This document shows, in pieces, positions 1 to 7,929 of a DNA stretch of 64,000 nucleotides. The translations under genes and the position numbers were made by a program. The DNA is from Comamonadaceae bacterium (GTDB lineage Bacteria; Pseudomonadota; Gammaproteobacteria; Burkholderiales; Burkholderiaceae_C). The DNA lies in the NCBI GenBank assembly GCA_027488735.1, contig JAIYBB010000004.1:124001-188000 (forward strand), read 5' to 3'. Numbering within the stretch: the stretch's first letter is position 1; each line of letters begins with the position of its first letter. The notes under the pieces were generated by a model. The model did not search any database and was not told the origin of the DNA. It saw only the letters and a program-made list of their open reading frames with translations.

Positions 1-385
1 GGCAGTATGCAATGCCCACCATCATGCAAGCCAGCGCCATCATGGCGTGCTCCAAGTTGTTTTCGCTCAAGATGACGACAGGCCGATCAACGCTCATTCC
101 TTTATCTAGCAACGCTTGTCCGATACGCCGCGCCGCAGTCAGCGACTGTGCATAGCTCAGATGTTCCCAGTCACCAGTCGTTCCGTCAGGCTGGCGTTTG
201 CGCCTGGCAAACAAGGTGCGCTCAGGCGCAACACGCGCCCAATGCAACAACTTGTCTGTCATGCGCTTGGGGTAATCGCCCAGCGCCACATCAGCTTGCG
301 CATACTGCACGCCATTGTCCTTCGTCTGTACCTGCACGCGGGTGATGCCGTAGCGCATGTCGCGGTAGCGGACAGAGTCGCTCAT
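1..385 (-). CDS. fcs: Feruloyl-CoA synthetase-like AMP-dependent CoA ligase, N-terminal part only
   Basis: The gene runs off the left edge; about 128 N-terminal codons are visible, starting MSDSVRYRDMRYGITRVQVQ. The segment DYPKRMTDKLLHWARVAPER, a following 'TLFARR' and the later 'LLDKGM...VVILSENNLEHAMMALACM' match the entry region of AMP-binding ligases, most closely feruloyl-CoA synthases as I remember them. Such enzymes activate ferulate or other hydroxycinnamates with ATP and CoA in the cytoplasm. The start codon shares four bases (ATGA) with the stop of the crotonase gene upstream on the same strand, so the two are probably cotranscribed and translationally coupled. The P-loop and catalytic lysine lie outside the window, so the ligase family is secure but the substrate is not. 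Confidence 0.8.
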   Translation of the reverse strand, partial: MSDSVRYRDMRYGITRVQVQTKDNGVQYAQADVALGDYPKRMTDKLLHWARVAPERTLFARRKRQPDGTTGDWEHLSYAQSLTAARRIGQALLDKGMSVDRPVVILSENNLEHAMMALACMMVGIAYC

Positions 386-1155
386 GGCTTTGGCGTGACT
401 TTGTTTGCGCGGCCTTGCAAAAAGGCATCCACACGCGCTTTCGCTTCGGGCGCAGCTTGCGTGATGGAGGACATCAGCGACTCGGTGATGAAACCATGGT
501 CGGCTGGTTGCTCGGCTATCCGGGGCAGTGCATGCATCAAGGCGTAATTGGTCAATGGTGCATTGCCAGCGATGTGTTTGGCCAATTCCATGGCTTTGTC
601 AAAAGCAGTTCCAGCGCTCACCAGGTATTGCGCAAACCCGGCGCGTTCGCCATCGACTGCGTTGTAAACGCGACCGGTCATCATCATGTCGGTCATGCGC
701 GCTACGCCGATCAACTTGGGTATGCGAACTGCACCGCCGCCACCCACAAAAATACCGCGCGAGCCTTCGGGCAGCGCGTAAAAAGTGGTGTCGTCGGCCA
801 CGCGTATGTGGCAAGACGCAGCCAGTTCCAGCCCGCCGCCAACCACGGCGCCGTGCAAAGCTGCCACCACCGGCACAGATCCAAACTGAATCTGATGAAA
901 CGCTTGGTGCCACATGCGTGAATGCAACATGCCTTCGCCAGCATCGCGTGACTGCAATTCGCTCAAGTCTAGGCCTGCACAAAAATGCTCACCTCCGCCA
1001 TGCAGCACCGCGGCCCGCACATGGTCTGGCAGTTGCGAGAAAACTTCATGCAAAGACACGATCAATGCATCATTCAAAGCATTGCGTTTGGTGGGACGGT
1101 TCAAGCGAACCACTGCGATGTGGTCGTGTATTTCTAAGTGAAGGTCGGGGTTCAT
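382..1155 (-). CDS. Enoyl-CoA hydratase/isomerase family protein (crotonase)
   Basis: 257 residues, normal for a single-domain crotonase. The two oxyanion-hole segments are visible: HFCAGLDL near residues 57-64 and HGAVVGGGLELA near 101-112. The first catalytic Glu position is kept (E130 in LPEGSRG), while the second usual Glu falls in a Gly run (FVGGGGAVRI). Members hydrate or cleave acyl-CoA thioesters. Lying directly before a feruloyl-CoA synthetase-like gene with a 4-base overlap, it may be the hydratase/lyase step acting on hydroxycinnamoyl-CoA; that role is inferred from context. A gene on the other strand begins only 38 bases upstream, so the two promoters must be compact or overlapping. 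Confidence 0.85.
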   Translation of the reverse strand: MNPDLHLEIHDHIAVVRLNRPTKRNALNDALIVSLHEVFSQLPDHVRAAVLHGGGEHFCAGLDLSELQSRDAGEGMLHSRMWHQAFHQIQFGSVPVVAALHGAVVGGGLELAASCHIRVADDTTFYALPEGSRGIFVGGGGAVRIPKLIGVARMTDMMMTGRVYNAVDGERAGFAQYLVSAGTAFDKAMELAKHIAGNAPLTNYALMHALPRIAEQPADHGFITESLMSSITQAAPEAKARVDAFLQGRANKVTPKP

Positions 1156-1193
1156 GCGTCTGGTTATAGTTGATCAAACAATCTTAAACGACC

Positions 1194-2054
1194 ATGAAAC
1201 ACCAAGACCTGATCGCCATCGACATTCACACCCACGCAGAGGTGAGCTGCTGGAATCCGTTTGACAACTATGGTGAGGAGTACGACCGCGCCGCTGACAA
1301 GTATTTCGGCTCGGACCGCCGTCCCACCATCGAAGAAACGGTGGCGTACTACCGCGAGCGAAAAATCGGTTTGGTCATGTTCACCGTTGACGCTGAATCA
1401 CACATGGGGCGACGCCGTATACCGAACGAAGAAATCGCCAAAGCTGCGCGGGATAACAGCGACATGATGATTGCGTTCGCCAGCATCGACCCTCACAAAG
1501 GCAAGATGGGTGCGCGTGAAGCCGAACGTTTGATCAAAGAGGAGGGCGTGCGCGGTTTCAAATTTCACCCGACCGTGCAAGGCTGCCACCCCTACGACAA
1601 AATGGCCTGGCCGATTTACGAAGTGATCAACGCACACAAACTGCCCGCGATTTTTCACACGGGTCACAGCGGTATTGGCAGCGGCATGCGTTGCGGTGGT
1701 GGTCTGCGTTTGGCCTACAGCAACCCCATGCACTTGGACGATGTGGCCGCCGATTGGGGAGACATGCAAATTGTCATGGCCCACCCCAGCTTTCCTTGGC
1801 AAGATGAAGCCTTGAGCGTGGCCATGCACAAACCGAACGTCTGGTTAGACCTGTCCGGTTGGAGCCCGAAATACTTTCCCAAAAGCCTTGTCCAGTATTC
1901 CAACACTTTGCTAAAAGACCGCGTGTTGTTCGGCAGCGATTACCCGTTGATCACGCCTGAGCGCTGGATGAAAGACTTTGAGGTAGCGGGTTTCAAGCCT
2001 GAGGTGATGCCGGGAATATTGAAGGGCAATGCGGTGAGGTTGTTGGGGTTGTGA
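1194..2054 (+). CDS. Amidohydrolase family protein (amidohydrolase 2, ACMSD/LigI-like)
   Basis: 286-residue TIM-barrel metal hydrolase or decarboxylase. The metal-site pattern is present: DIHTHAE near the N-terminus (DxHxH), HTGHSG in the middle, MAHPSFPW and the terminal FGSDYPLITPERW containing the conserved Asp. The family includes decarboxylases and hydratases of aromatic catabolism, and another two members occur in the lig operon of this window (ligJ, ligI). This one is divergent from the crotonase/ligase pair. It might act on an aromatic-acid intermediate, but I cannot name the substrate. No strong ribosome-binding site precedes the ATG. Confidence 0.85.
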   Translation: MKHQDLIAIDIHTHAEVSCWNPFDNYGEEYDRAADKYFGSDRRPTIEETVAYYRERKIGLVMFTVDAESHMGRRRIPNEEIAKAARDNSDMMIAFASIDPHKGKMGAREAERLIKEEGVRGFKFHPTVQGCHPYDKMAWPIYEVINAHKLPAIFHTGHSGIGSGMRCGGGLRLAYSNPMHLDDVAADWGDMQIVMAHPSFPWQDEALSVAMHKPNVWLDLSGWSPKYFPKSLVQYSNTLLKDRVLFGSDYPLITPERWMKDFEVAGFKPEVMPGILKGNAVRLLGL

Positions 2055-2260
2055 TTCATTCAATGCCCACATGATTTTTGGGGATGTCCAAGCAAAAAGT
2101 TAAAGGGAGAGGTGCTTTGCTTGAGGCCTATACAAACATGTTGACGAACCCGGCTATAAAACAAAGCGATTGGGTTACAGGGGAACTACTTAGACTGTGA
2201 CAAAAAACTTGATCCTAGAATGATTTGAGTTTTTGGTTGTGTCACCCTTGAGGAAGTTAC

Positions 2261-3883
2261 ATGATAGTTCTTGCTTGGCTGTTTGGCATTGTTGTATTGA
2301 TCGTCGCTATAGCGGCTCTCGTTACGTTTCTTAACCACTTCTATCGCAAGTCCAGTCGTGACGTTGCCATTATTCGCACCGGTTTCGGCGGGCAAAAAAC
2401 CCTCATCTCTGGCGGATGTTTATCTCTGCCGTTTTTACACAAGATCGATGAAATCAACCTGCGCACCATTCGTGTGGAGGTTCGCCGCGTGGCTGAAAAA
2501 TCTCTCATCACGGAAGACCGTATGCGGGTGGATGCAGAGCTTGAGTTTTACGTGCGTGTGCAACCCACCATTGACGGTGTGGCCACTGCGGCACAGTCAT
2601 TAGGCTCCAAAGCTTTCAACCCTGAAGGTATGCGCAATTTGCTTGAAGGCCGTTTTATCGATGCGGTACAAGCCATTGCAGCCAGCCGCACCATGGACCA
2701 AATCCACGAAAAGCGCTCGCAATTTGTGTCTGATATTTCTGCTTTGCTCAAGGGCAATTTGGCTGAAAACGGCGTGGTGCTCGACTCTGTGTCTTTGACC
2801 CGATTGGACCAAACCTCTTTTTCTTCACTCGATGAAAACAACGCATTCAATTCTGTCGGTATGCGTCGCTTGGCAGAGATCATTGCGGTCAACCGCAAAA
2901 AGCGGGTGCAGATCGAGTCAGAGGCTGACATCTCTGTGCGTCAAACCCAGTTGGATGCCACCAAGCAGCGCTTGTTGTTGAACCAGCAAGAAGAAGAAGC
3001 GCAAATCAGCCAGCGCTCGGAGCTTGAAAAAATCAAAGCGCAAAGCGATGCACAAACTGCGCGCTCTCGCGAAGAATCGCAAGCCGCCACAGAGGCTGCC
3101 CGCATATCCCGCGAGCAAGATACCCGCATGCGCGAGATCGAAAAACAGCGCGAATTGCGTAAGTCTGAAATTGAATCCCAGCTCAATTCAGAGGTGAGAA
3201 AGCTGGAAAGCTCCATCACTTTGTCAGTCAAGCAAGCCGAAGAAGCGCATGCACAGGCTGCTGCTGAATTGGCCCGTACCGAAGTGATCTTGGCGCAAGA
3301 AAAAGTACAAACCGACCGTGAGCGTGCAGTGGCAGACCGTTCACTTGAAATGGCTGTCAAGCGGGTGAAAGAAGCCGGCGAAGTCGCAGAAGCCAACGCA
3401 GCCACTGAAGTTACTGTGTTGCTCAAGCGCGCCAAGGCCGAAGCCGAAGCCACGCACACACGTGCTGCTGCTGAAAAAGCCCGCATGCTCGCCGAGTCTG
3501 AAGGCTCACGCGCATTGATCGACGCGGAGAACGCGCTCAGCACACCTGTGTTGCACATGAAGTTGGAGCAATACCGTCTTGACCGCCTGCCCGAAATCAT
3601 GTCGCACATGATGAAACCCATCGAAAAAATCGACAGCATCCGCATCAACCATGTCAGCGGTTTTGGTGCTACCAATGGTGCAGGCGCCGGTGGTGCCGCA
3701 GGCTCGTCAGATGGCGGCGGCGGTGCAGGCAAACCACCGGTCACGCAGGTCATGGACAGCATTTTGGGTATGGCCTTGCAATTGCCTGCGCTCAAGAGCA
3801 TTGGCGACCAAATTGGTGTCGATTTGTCAGGGTCTATCGACGCGGCAGCGGGCAAGCCTTCGCCCGGCGCTGGCAAGGCCTGA
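2261..3883 (+). CDS. Flotillin-like SPFH/band 7 membrane protein
   Basis: 540 residues. An N-terminal membrane segment (IVLAWLFGIVVLIVAIAALVTF cut by no charge) is followed by an SPFH domain (about residues 30-200), then a long, highly charged coiled coil rich in Ala, Glu, Gln and Lys (about 210-430). The C-terminus carries a Gly-rich tract (GAGAGGAAGSSDGGGGAG) before a hydrophobic MDSILGMALQLPALKSI segment. This is the flotillin/YqiK architecture: a scaffold of ordered membrane microdomains. A GAGGAAG ribosome-binding site precedes the ATG. Bacterial flotillins often pair with an NfeD-type gene, but none is adjacent; the neighbours are an amidohydrolase and an ABC transporter operon starting 71 bases downstream. 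Confidence 0.88.
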   Translation: MIVLAWLFGIVVLIVAIAALVTFLNHFYRKSSRDVAIIRTGFGGQKTLISGGCLSLPFLHKIDEINLRTIRVEVRRVAEKSLITEDRMRVDAELEFYVRVQPTIDGVATAAQSLGSKAFNPEGMRNLLEGRFIDAVQAIAASRTMDQIHEKRSQFVSDISALLKGNLAENGVVLDSVSLTRLDQTSFSSLDENNAFNSVGMRRLAEIIAVNRKKRVQIESEADISVRQTQLDATKQRLLLNQQEEEAQISQRSELEKIKAQSDAQTARSREESQAATEAARISREQDTRMREIEKQRELRKSEIESQLNSEVRKLESSITLSVKQAEEAHAQAAAELARTEVILAQEKVQTDRERAVADRSLEMAVKRVKEAGEVAEANAATEVTVLLKRAKAEAEATHTRAAAEKARMLAESEGSRALIDAENALSTPVLHMKLEQYRLDRLPEIMSHMMKPIEKIDSIRINHVSGFGATNGAGAGGAAGSSDGGGGAGKPPVTQVMDSILGMALQLPALKSIGDQIGVDLSGSIDAAAGKPSPGAGKA

Positions 3884-3954
3884 CATCTTTTCTTTCTTCA
3901 CATTTTTCGTTTCCCCAACCACGAGCAATCTGCTCAATTTTCAGGAGTTACAGC

Positions 3955-5190
3955 ATGAGCTTTTCACGTCGCCAATTTTTGGCAGGAACTGGTTCAGCCG
4001 GTCTGACTGCACTCGGCGCCACCATCCCATTCGAAATGGTTTTGGCGCAAGGTGCCCCCATCAAACTCGGTTCTATTCTTGACAACTCGGGTAATCTGGA
4101 TGCTTATGGCAAACCCATGGTGATGGCCACCACATTGGCTGCCGAAGAAATCAATGCAGCAGGTGGCTTGCTGGGTCGCAAAATCCAAGTCGTTCAATAT
4201 GACTCACAGTCTGACATTGCGCTCTACACCAAGTACGCACAACAGCTGACCCGCGACGACAAAGTCGATGTCACCCATGGCGGCATCACTTCAGCTTCAC
4301 GCGAAGCCATTCGCCAGACATTCCACCGCGCCAACTCTTTGTACTTCTACAACGTGTTGTACGAAGGCGGCGTGTGTGACCGCAACATCGTTTGCACCGG
4401 CACCACACCTGCACAAGCGGTCGAGCCGATTGTGGAAGTGGCACTGAAGCAATGGGGCAACACCGCCTATGTGCTCGCTGCGGACTACAACTACGGTCAG
4501 ATCACGGCCAAGTGGTTGACACATTACATCAAAAAAGGTGGCGGCAAAGTGCTGCAAACCAACTTCTTCCCCTTGGATGTGTCTGACTTCGGTTCCACCA
4601 TCGCCAAGATCCAGCAAGAAAAGCCCAAGTTTGTCGTGGCCGCTTTGGTCGGTGGCGCGCACATGTCTTTCTTCCGTCAATGGGCGGCGTCCGGCATGAA
4701 CAAAAAGATTCCTTTGTGCTCCACCACCTTCGGTGTGGGCAACGAGCATCTGGCTTTGTCTGCGGCAGAAGGCGACGGCATCTTGATCGCTGGTAACTAC
4801 AGCCAAGAAAATACCAACCCCGCCAACAAAGACTTTTTGGCTAAATGGGCCAAGCGTTTTGGCAATACCAAGTTGGTTCACGAAATTGCAGTGTCCCAGT
4901 ACCAAGGCATCATGCTGTGGGCCGCCTGTGTCAAAAAAGCGGGTTCATTGGACCGCGAAAAAATGCTGGCAGCCATCGAGTCAGGTATCAGTATCCAAGG
5001 TCCTGGCGGCACGGTCACCCTCGACCCCAAAACCCACCACGCCATTTTGGACATCAACGTGATGGAAGTGAAAAACCAAAAACTCACTATCAAGCAGCAG
5101 TTCAAAGCGCGTCCTCCTTCAGACACGCTGCAATTCTGTGATTTGCAAAAAAATCCTAAAGACAACAAGCAGTACGAAGTAAAAATTTAA
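3955..5190 (+). CDS. Urea/short-chain-amide type ABC transporter substrate-binding protein
   Basis: 411 residues. A twin-arginine signal peptide is visible (SRRQFLAG, then a hydrophobic stretch to about residue 32), so it is probably exported folded by the Tat system. The mature part begins IKLGSILDNSGNLDAYG, typical of Peripla_BP_5 proteins of the UrtA/FmdD/AmiC group, which bind urea or short amides. It is followed by two permeases and two ATPases in the order of urt/fmd operons, and the operon also carries two amidases, supporting an amide ligand over a branched-chain amino acid. A strong AGGAG box precedes the ATG. The exact ligand cannot be read from sequence. Confidence 0.9.
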   Translation: MSFSRRQFLAGTGSAGLTALGATIPFEMVLAQGAPIKLGSILDNSGNLDAYGKPMVMATTLAAEEINAAGGLLGRKIQVVQYDSQSDIALYTKYAQQLTRDDKVDVTHGGITSASREAIRQTFHRANSLYFYNVLYEGGVCDRNIVCTGTTPAQAVEPIVEVALKQWGNTAYVLAADYNYGQITAKWLTHYIKKGGGKVLQTNFFPLDVSDFGSTIAKIQQEKPKFVVAALVGGAHMSFFRQWAASGMNKKIPLCSTTFGVGNEHLALSAAEGDGILIAGNYSQENTNPANKDFLAKWAKRFGNTKLVHEIAVSQYQGIMLWAACVKKAGSLDREKMLAAIESGISIQGPGGTVTLDPKTHHAILDINVMEVKNQKLTIKQQFKARPPSDTLQFCDLQKNPKDNKQYEVKI

Positions 5191-5247
5191 TGTCGGATTG
5201 CGTCTCGGCCCATGTGGGTCGGGACGCTCAAGTTTCAGAGAGTTGAG

Positions 5248-6114
5248 ATGGATTACGCCGCGGTTGTACTTTTAGAAGTTATTTACATGATTGCTTTTTT
5301 GGTGCTGACAAGCGCTGGACTTGCGGTTGTTTTCGGCATGATGCGGGTGATCAACCTGGCGCACGGTGAATTCGTCATGATCGGCGGCTACACCACGATT
5401 GCCTGCGCCAAAGCTGGTATCAATATTTACTTCGCCATGCTCGTGGTCTCACCCCTGGTCGTGGGGATTTTGGGCTTGCTGGTTGAGCGATTGGTGGTGC
5501 GGCAGCTTTACGGCCGCATGATCGACACCATGCTGGCCACCTGGGGCTTGTCGTTGCTGATGGTTGGCATCGTGACATTTATTTTCGGCAACACCGCTGT
5601 CAGTGTGCCGGCACCCATTCCTGGCTACGCGCTAGGCGAATTTCAAATGGGCGGCTACAACTTGTTCATCATCGGCATCGCCACACTTTTGATCATTTGC
5701 ATGTGGCTGGTGATGCGTTTCACCCGTTTCGGTTTGGTGGCGCGCGGTGCCATGCAAAGCGCTGATGTCGCGTCCTCTTTAGGCTATGACCCCAAGCGTG
5801 TGTATATGTGGACTTTCACGGTCGGCGCGGCTTTGTCCGGTCTGGCCGGTGGTGTGTTGGCACCGTTGACAGGTTTGTTGCCGTCATCCGGTGGTGCATA
5901 CATCGCCAAGGCTTTCATCACTGTCATTACCGGCGGTGCTGCTGTCATCACCGGCACACTTTCAAGCTCAGTGATTTTCGGCACCATCAATCAGGTGGTG
6001 TCATTTGGTTCGTCGCCAGTGATTGGCGAAATCGTCATGTTGGCATTTGCCGTTGTCTTGTTGCGCCTCATGCCCCAAGGCATCACGGGTCGCTTTTTCC
6101 GTAATGCGCCATGA
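5248..6114 (+). CDS. ABC transporter permease, UrtB/LivH type
   Basis: 288 residues from the ATG at 5248, chosen because AGAGAGTTGAG precedes it; an in-frame ATG at 5212 would add 12 residues of non-membrane sequence. The protein is almost entirely hydrophobic, and carries the family segment GMMRVINLAHGEFVMIGGY and, near the C-terminus, VITGGAAVITGTLSSSVIFG. It forms half of the inner-membrane channel of the importer together with the next gene. The stop overlaps the next start by four bases (ATGA), which points to stoichiometric translation of the two permeases. Confidence 0.9.
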   Translation: MDYAAVVLLEVIYMIAFLVLTSAGLAVVFGMMRVINLAHGEFVMIGGYTTIACAKAGINIYFAMLVVSPLVVGILGLLVERLVVRQLYGRMIDTMLATWGLSLLMVGIVTFIFGNTAVSVPAPIPGYALGEFQMGGYNLFIIGIATLLIICMWLVMRFTRFGLVARGAMQSADVASSLGYDPKRVYMWTFTVGAALSGLAGGVLAPLTGLLPSSGGAYIAKAFITVITGGAAVITGTLSSSVIFGTINQVVSFGSSPVIGEIVMLAFAVVLLRLMPQGITGRFFRNAP

Positions 6115-7205
6115 TTGGAGACTCCACCAATTTCACCAGCGCCGGCCGCACCCACTGGGGCTGGATCATTGCTATTTTTATTTTGCTGCTACTGCTACCT
6201 GCGGTGTTTGATACCAATACCCCGACGCTCTTGGGCATCTGGGCATTGTTTGCGTTGTCCCTTGGTTTGATGTGGGGCTATGCAGGCATTCTCAGTTTTG
6301 GCCACGCGGCTTATTTCGGTCTGGGCGCATACACCTATGCCATCACGTCCATGAATTTGGGCGAAAGCACGGCTGCTTGGATTTTTGCAATTGTGTTGCC
6401 TGCATTTGTCGCGGCACTCATCGGTGCCATGATGTTTTACGGGCGCATCAGCGATGTGTACATGGGTGTCATCACCTTGGTGTTTTCGCTGATCTTGGCC
6501 AAGTTCATGGGAGCCACTGCTGGCGACGCTTACAGCATTGGCAATGCACGCTTGGGTGGTTTCAACGGCATACCTGCTTTCCCGATCTTGAACGTTCCAG
6601 GGGACCCGTCGATACCCATCTTTGGCACGGCGCTCTACTACGTGGTGCTGTGTTGTTTGGTGGTGTGTTATTTGGTATCGCGGTGGGTGTTGTCCAGCGC
6701 CTTTGGTCGGGTCTTGCTGGGCATACGCGAAAACGAAGCGCGTATTGAACTACTGGGCTATAACGCCCCGGCCTACAAGACGGCTATTTTTTCGCTGTCA
6801 GCTGCCATGGCTGGCTTGGCCGGGTGTTTGTTTGCCAGTTGGGCAGAAATTGTCACGCCGGCCCTGTTTGGTTTAGGCCAATCGGTAGAGGTCATCATTT
6901 GGGTGATCGCTGGAGGCTTGGGCACCTTGATGGGACCGATCATCGGCGCTGTCTTGTTGGGCACCATGAAACTTTTGCTTGGTGGTCAAACCTTTATCGA
7001 CAACTCATTGGTCATCGGTGCTATTTTGGTGTTGGTGGTGTTGTTATTGCCCAAGGGCTTGCTGCCTACTTTGATGGGATGGCGCAAACAGCATGGTCAA
7101 CGCAGTGTGAACCGCGCCCATTCCAACAGCATGCGCCGTCGCGGCGGTGAACGCAGACAGCAACGCGGCGCAAGCGAGCAAGACAAAACAGGGCACCGAT
7201 CATGA
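6111..7205 (+). CDS. ABC transporter permease, UrtC/LivM type
   Basis: 364 residues with multiple membrane helices. The LivM/UrtC signature SFGHAAYFGLGAYTYAI lies near residue 65, and the cytoplasmic loop FGRVLLGIRENEARIELLGY, which couples to the ATPase, near 200-220. GGLGTLMGPIIGAVLLG follows. After the usual family end (LPKGLLPTLMGW) there is an extra, strongly basic tail of about 44 residues rich in Arg, Gln and Ser (NSMRRRGGERRQQRGASEQ), unusual for the family. It overlaps both neighbours by four bases, so it is part of one translationally coupled transporter unit. Confidence 0.9.
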   Translation: MIGDSTNFTSAGRTHWGWIIAIFILLLLLPAVFDTNTPTLLGIWALFALSLGLMWGYAGILSFGHAAYFGLGAYTYAITSMNLGESTAAWIFAIVLPAFVAALIGAMMFYGRISDVYMGVITLVFSLILAKFMGATAGDAYSIGNARLGGFNGIPAFPILNVPGDPSIPIFGTALYYVVLCCLVVCYLVSRWVLSSAFGRVLLGIRENEARIELLGYNAPAYKTAIFSLSAAMAGLAGCLFASWAEIVTPALFGLGQSVEVIIWVIAGGLGTLMGPIIGAVLLGTMKLLLGGQTFIDNSLVIGAILVLVVLLLPKGLLPTLMGWRKQHGQRSVNRAHSNSMRRRGGERRQQRGASEQDKTGHRS

Positions 7206-7927
7206 GCGAAATGATTGTTGAAACCCGCGAACTTTCCATGCGCTTTGGCGGCGTATTGGCTGTCAACAATGTGAATTTCAATTTACGCGAGCGCGAACTG
7301 CGTTGCTTGATCGGCCCCAACGGCGCTGGCAAAAGCACCTTGTTCAAATGCATGACAGGTTTGCACCAGATCAACCACAGCAATGGCCGTGTGTTCATTC
7401 GCGGCCACGATGTCACCGGTTGGCGTCCGCACGAAATTGTGCAACTCGGTGTCGGCATCAAAACCCAAGTGCCCTCGGTGATGAATGGTTTGACTGTGTG
7501 GGAAAACCTGTGGTTATCGGCCCGCCGTATCCACGGGAAGAAAGGCGCATCTCCCGAAGTCGACCGGGTCATTGTTGAATTGGGATTGCAAACCCATATT
7601 CGTCGCTTGGTGGGTGAACTCGCGCACGGTCAGCGTCAAATTGTCGAGATCGGTTTGGTCTTGTGCCAACGTCCCAAACTGGTGTTGCTCGACGAACCTG
7701 CTGCTGGCATCACCGGTGCCGAAGCCGATCGTCTGGTTGAATTGATTCACGGCATCAACCAGCAAGCCGCCGTGGTGGTGGTTGACCACGATATGAATTT
7801 TGTCCGCATGCTCGGCGGCTCGGTCACGGTGTTGCACCAAGGTGCAGTGTTGATGGAGGGCGCCACAGACGCGGTGATGAATAACGCCAAAGTGCGTGAG
7901 GTTTACATTGGCAACCGGGCGAAATAA
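7202..7927 (+). CDS. ABC transporter ATP-binding protein, UrtD/LivG type
   Basis: 241 residues, a complete single nucleotide-binding domain. Walker A is GPNGAGKS, the signature region reads [13 protein letters not shown], Walker B is [11 protein letters not shown], followed by the H-loop [10 protein letters not shown]. Signature LAHGQRQ rather than LSGGQ is usual in the UrtD group. It powers the importer with the ATPase half of the next gene. The start overlaps the permease stop (ATGA) and the stop lies two bases before the next start. Confidence 0.92.
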   Translation: MSEMIVETRELSMRFGGVLAVNNVNFNLRERELRCLIGPNGAGKSTLFKCMTGLHQINHSNGRVFIRGHDVTGWRPHEIVQLGVGIKTQVPSVMNGLTVWENLWLSARRIHGKKGASPEVDRVIVELGLQTHIRRLVGELAHGQRQIVEIGLVLCQRPKLVLLDEPAAGITGAEADRLVELIHGINQQAAVVVVDHDMNFVRMLGGSVTVLHQGAVLMEGATDAVMNNAKVREVYIGNRAK

Positions 7928-7929
7928 GC

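Noticed and set aside
2941..3876. A 311-codon minus-strand frame inside the flotillin gene
   Set aside because: Ser/Ala/Arg-rich mirror of the coiled-coil coding sequence, with no start context and no recognisable domain.
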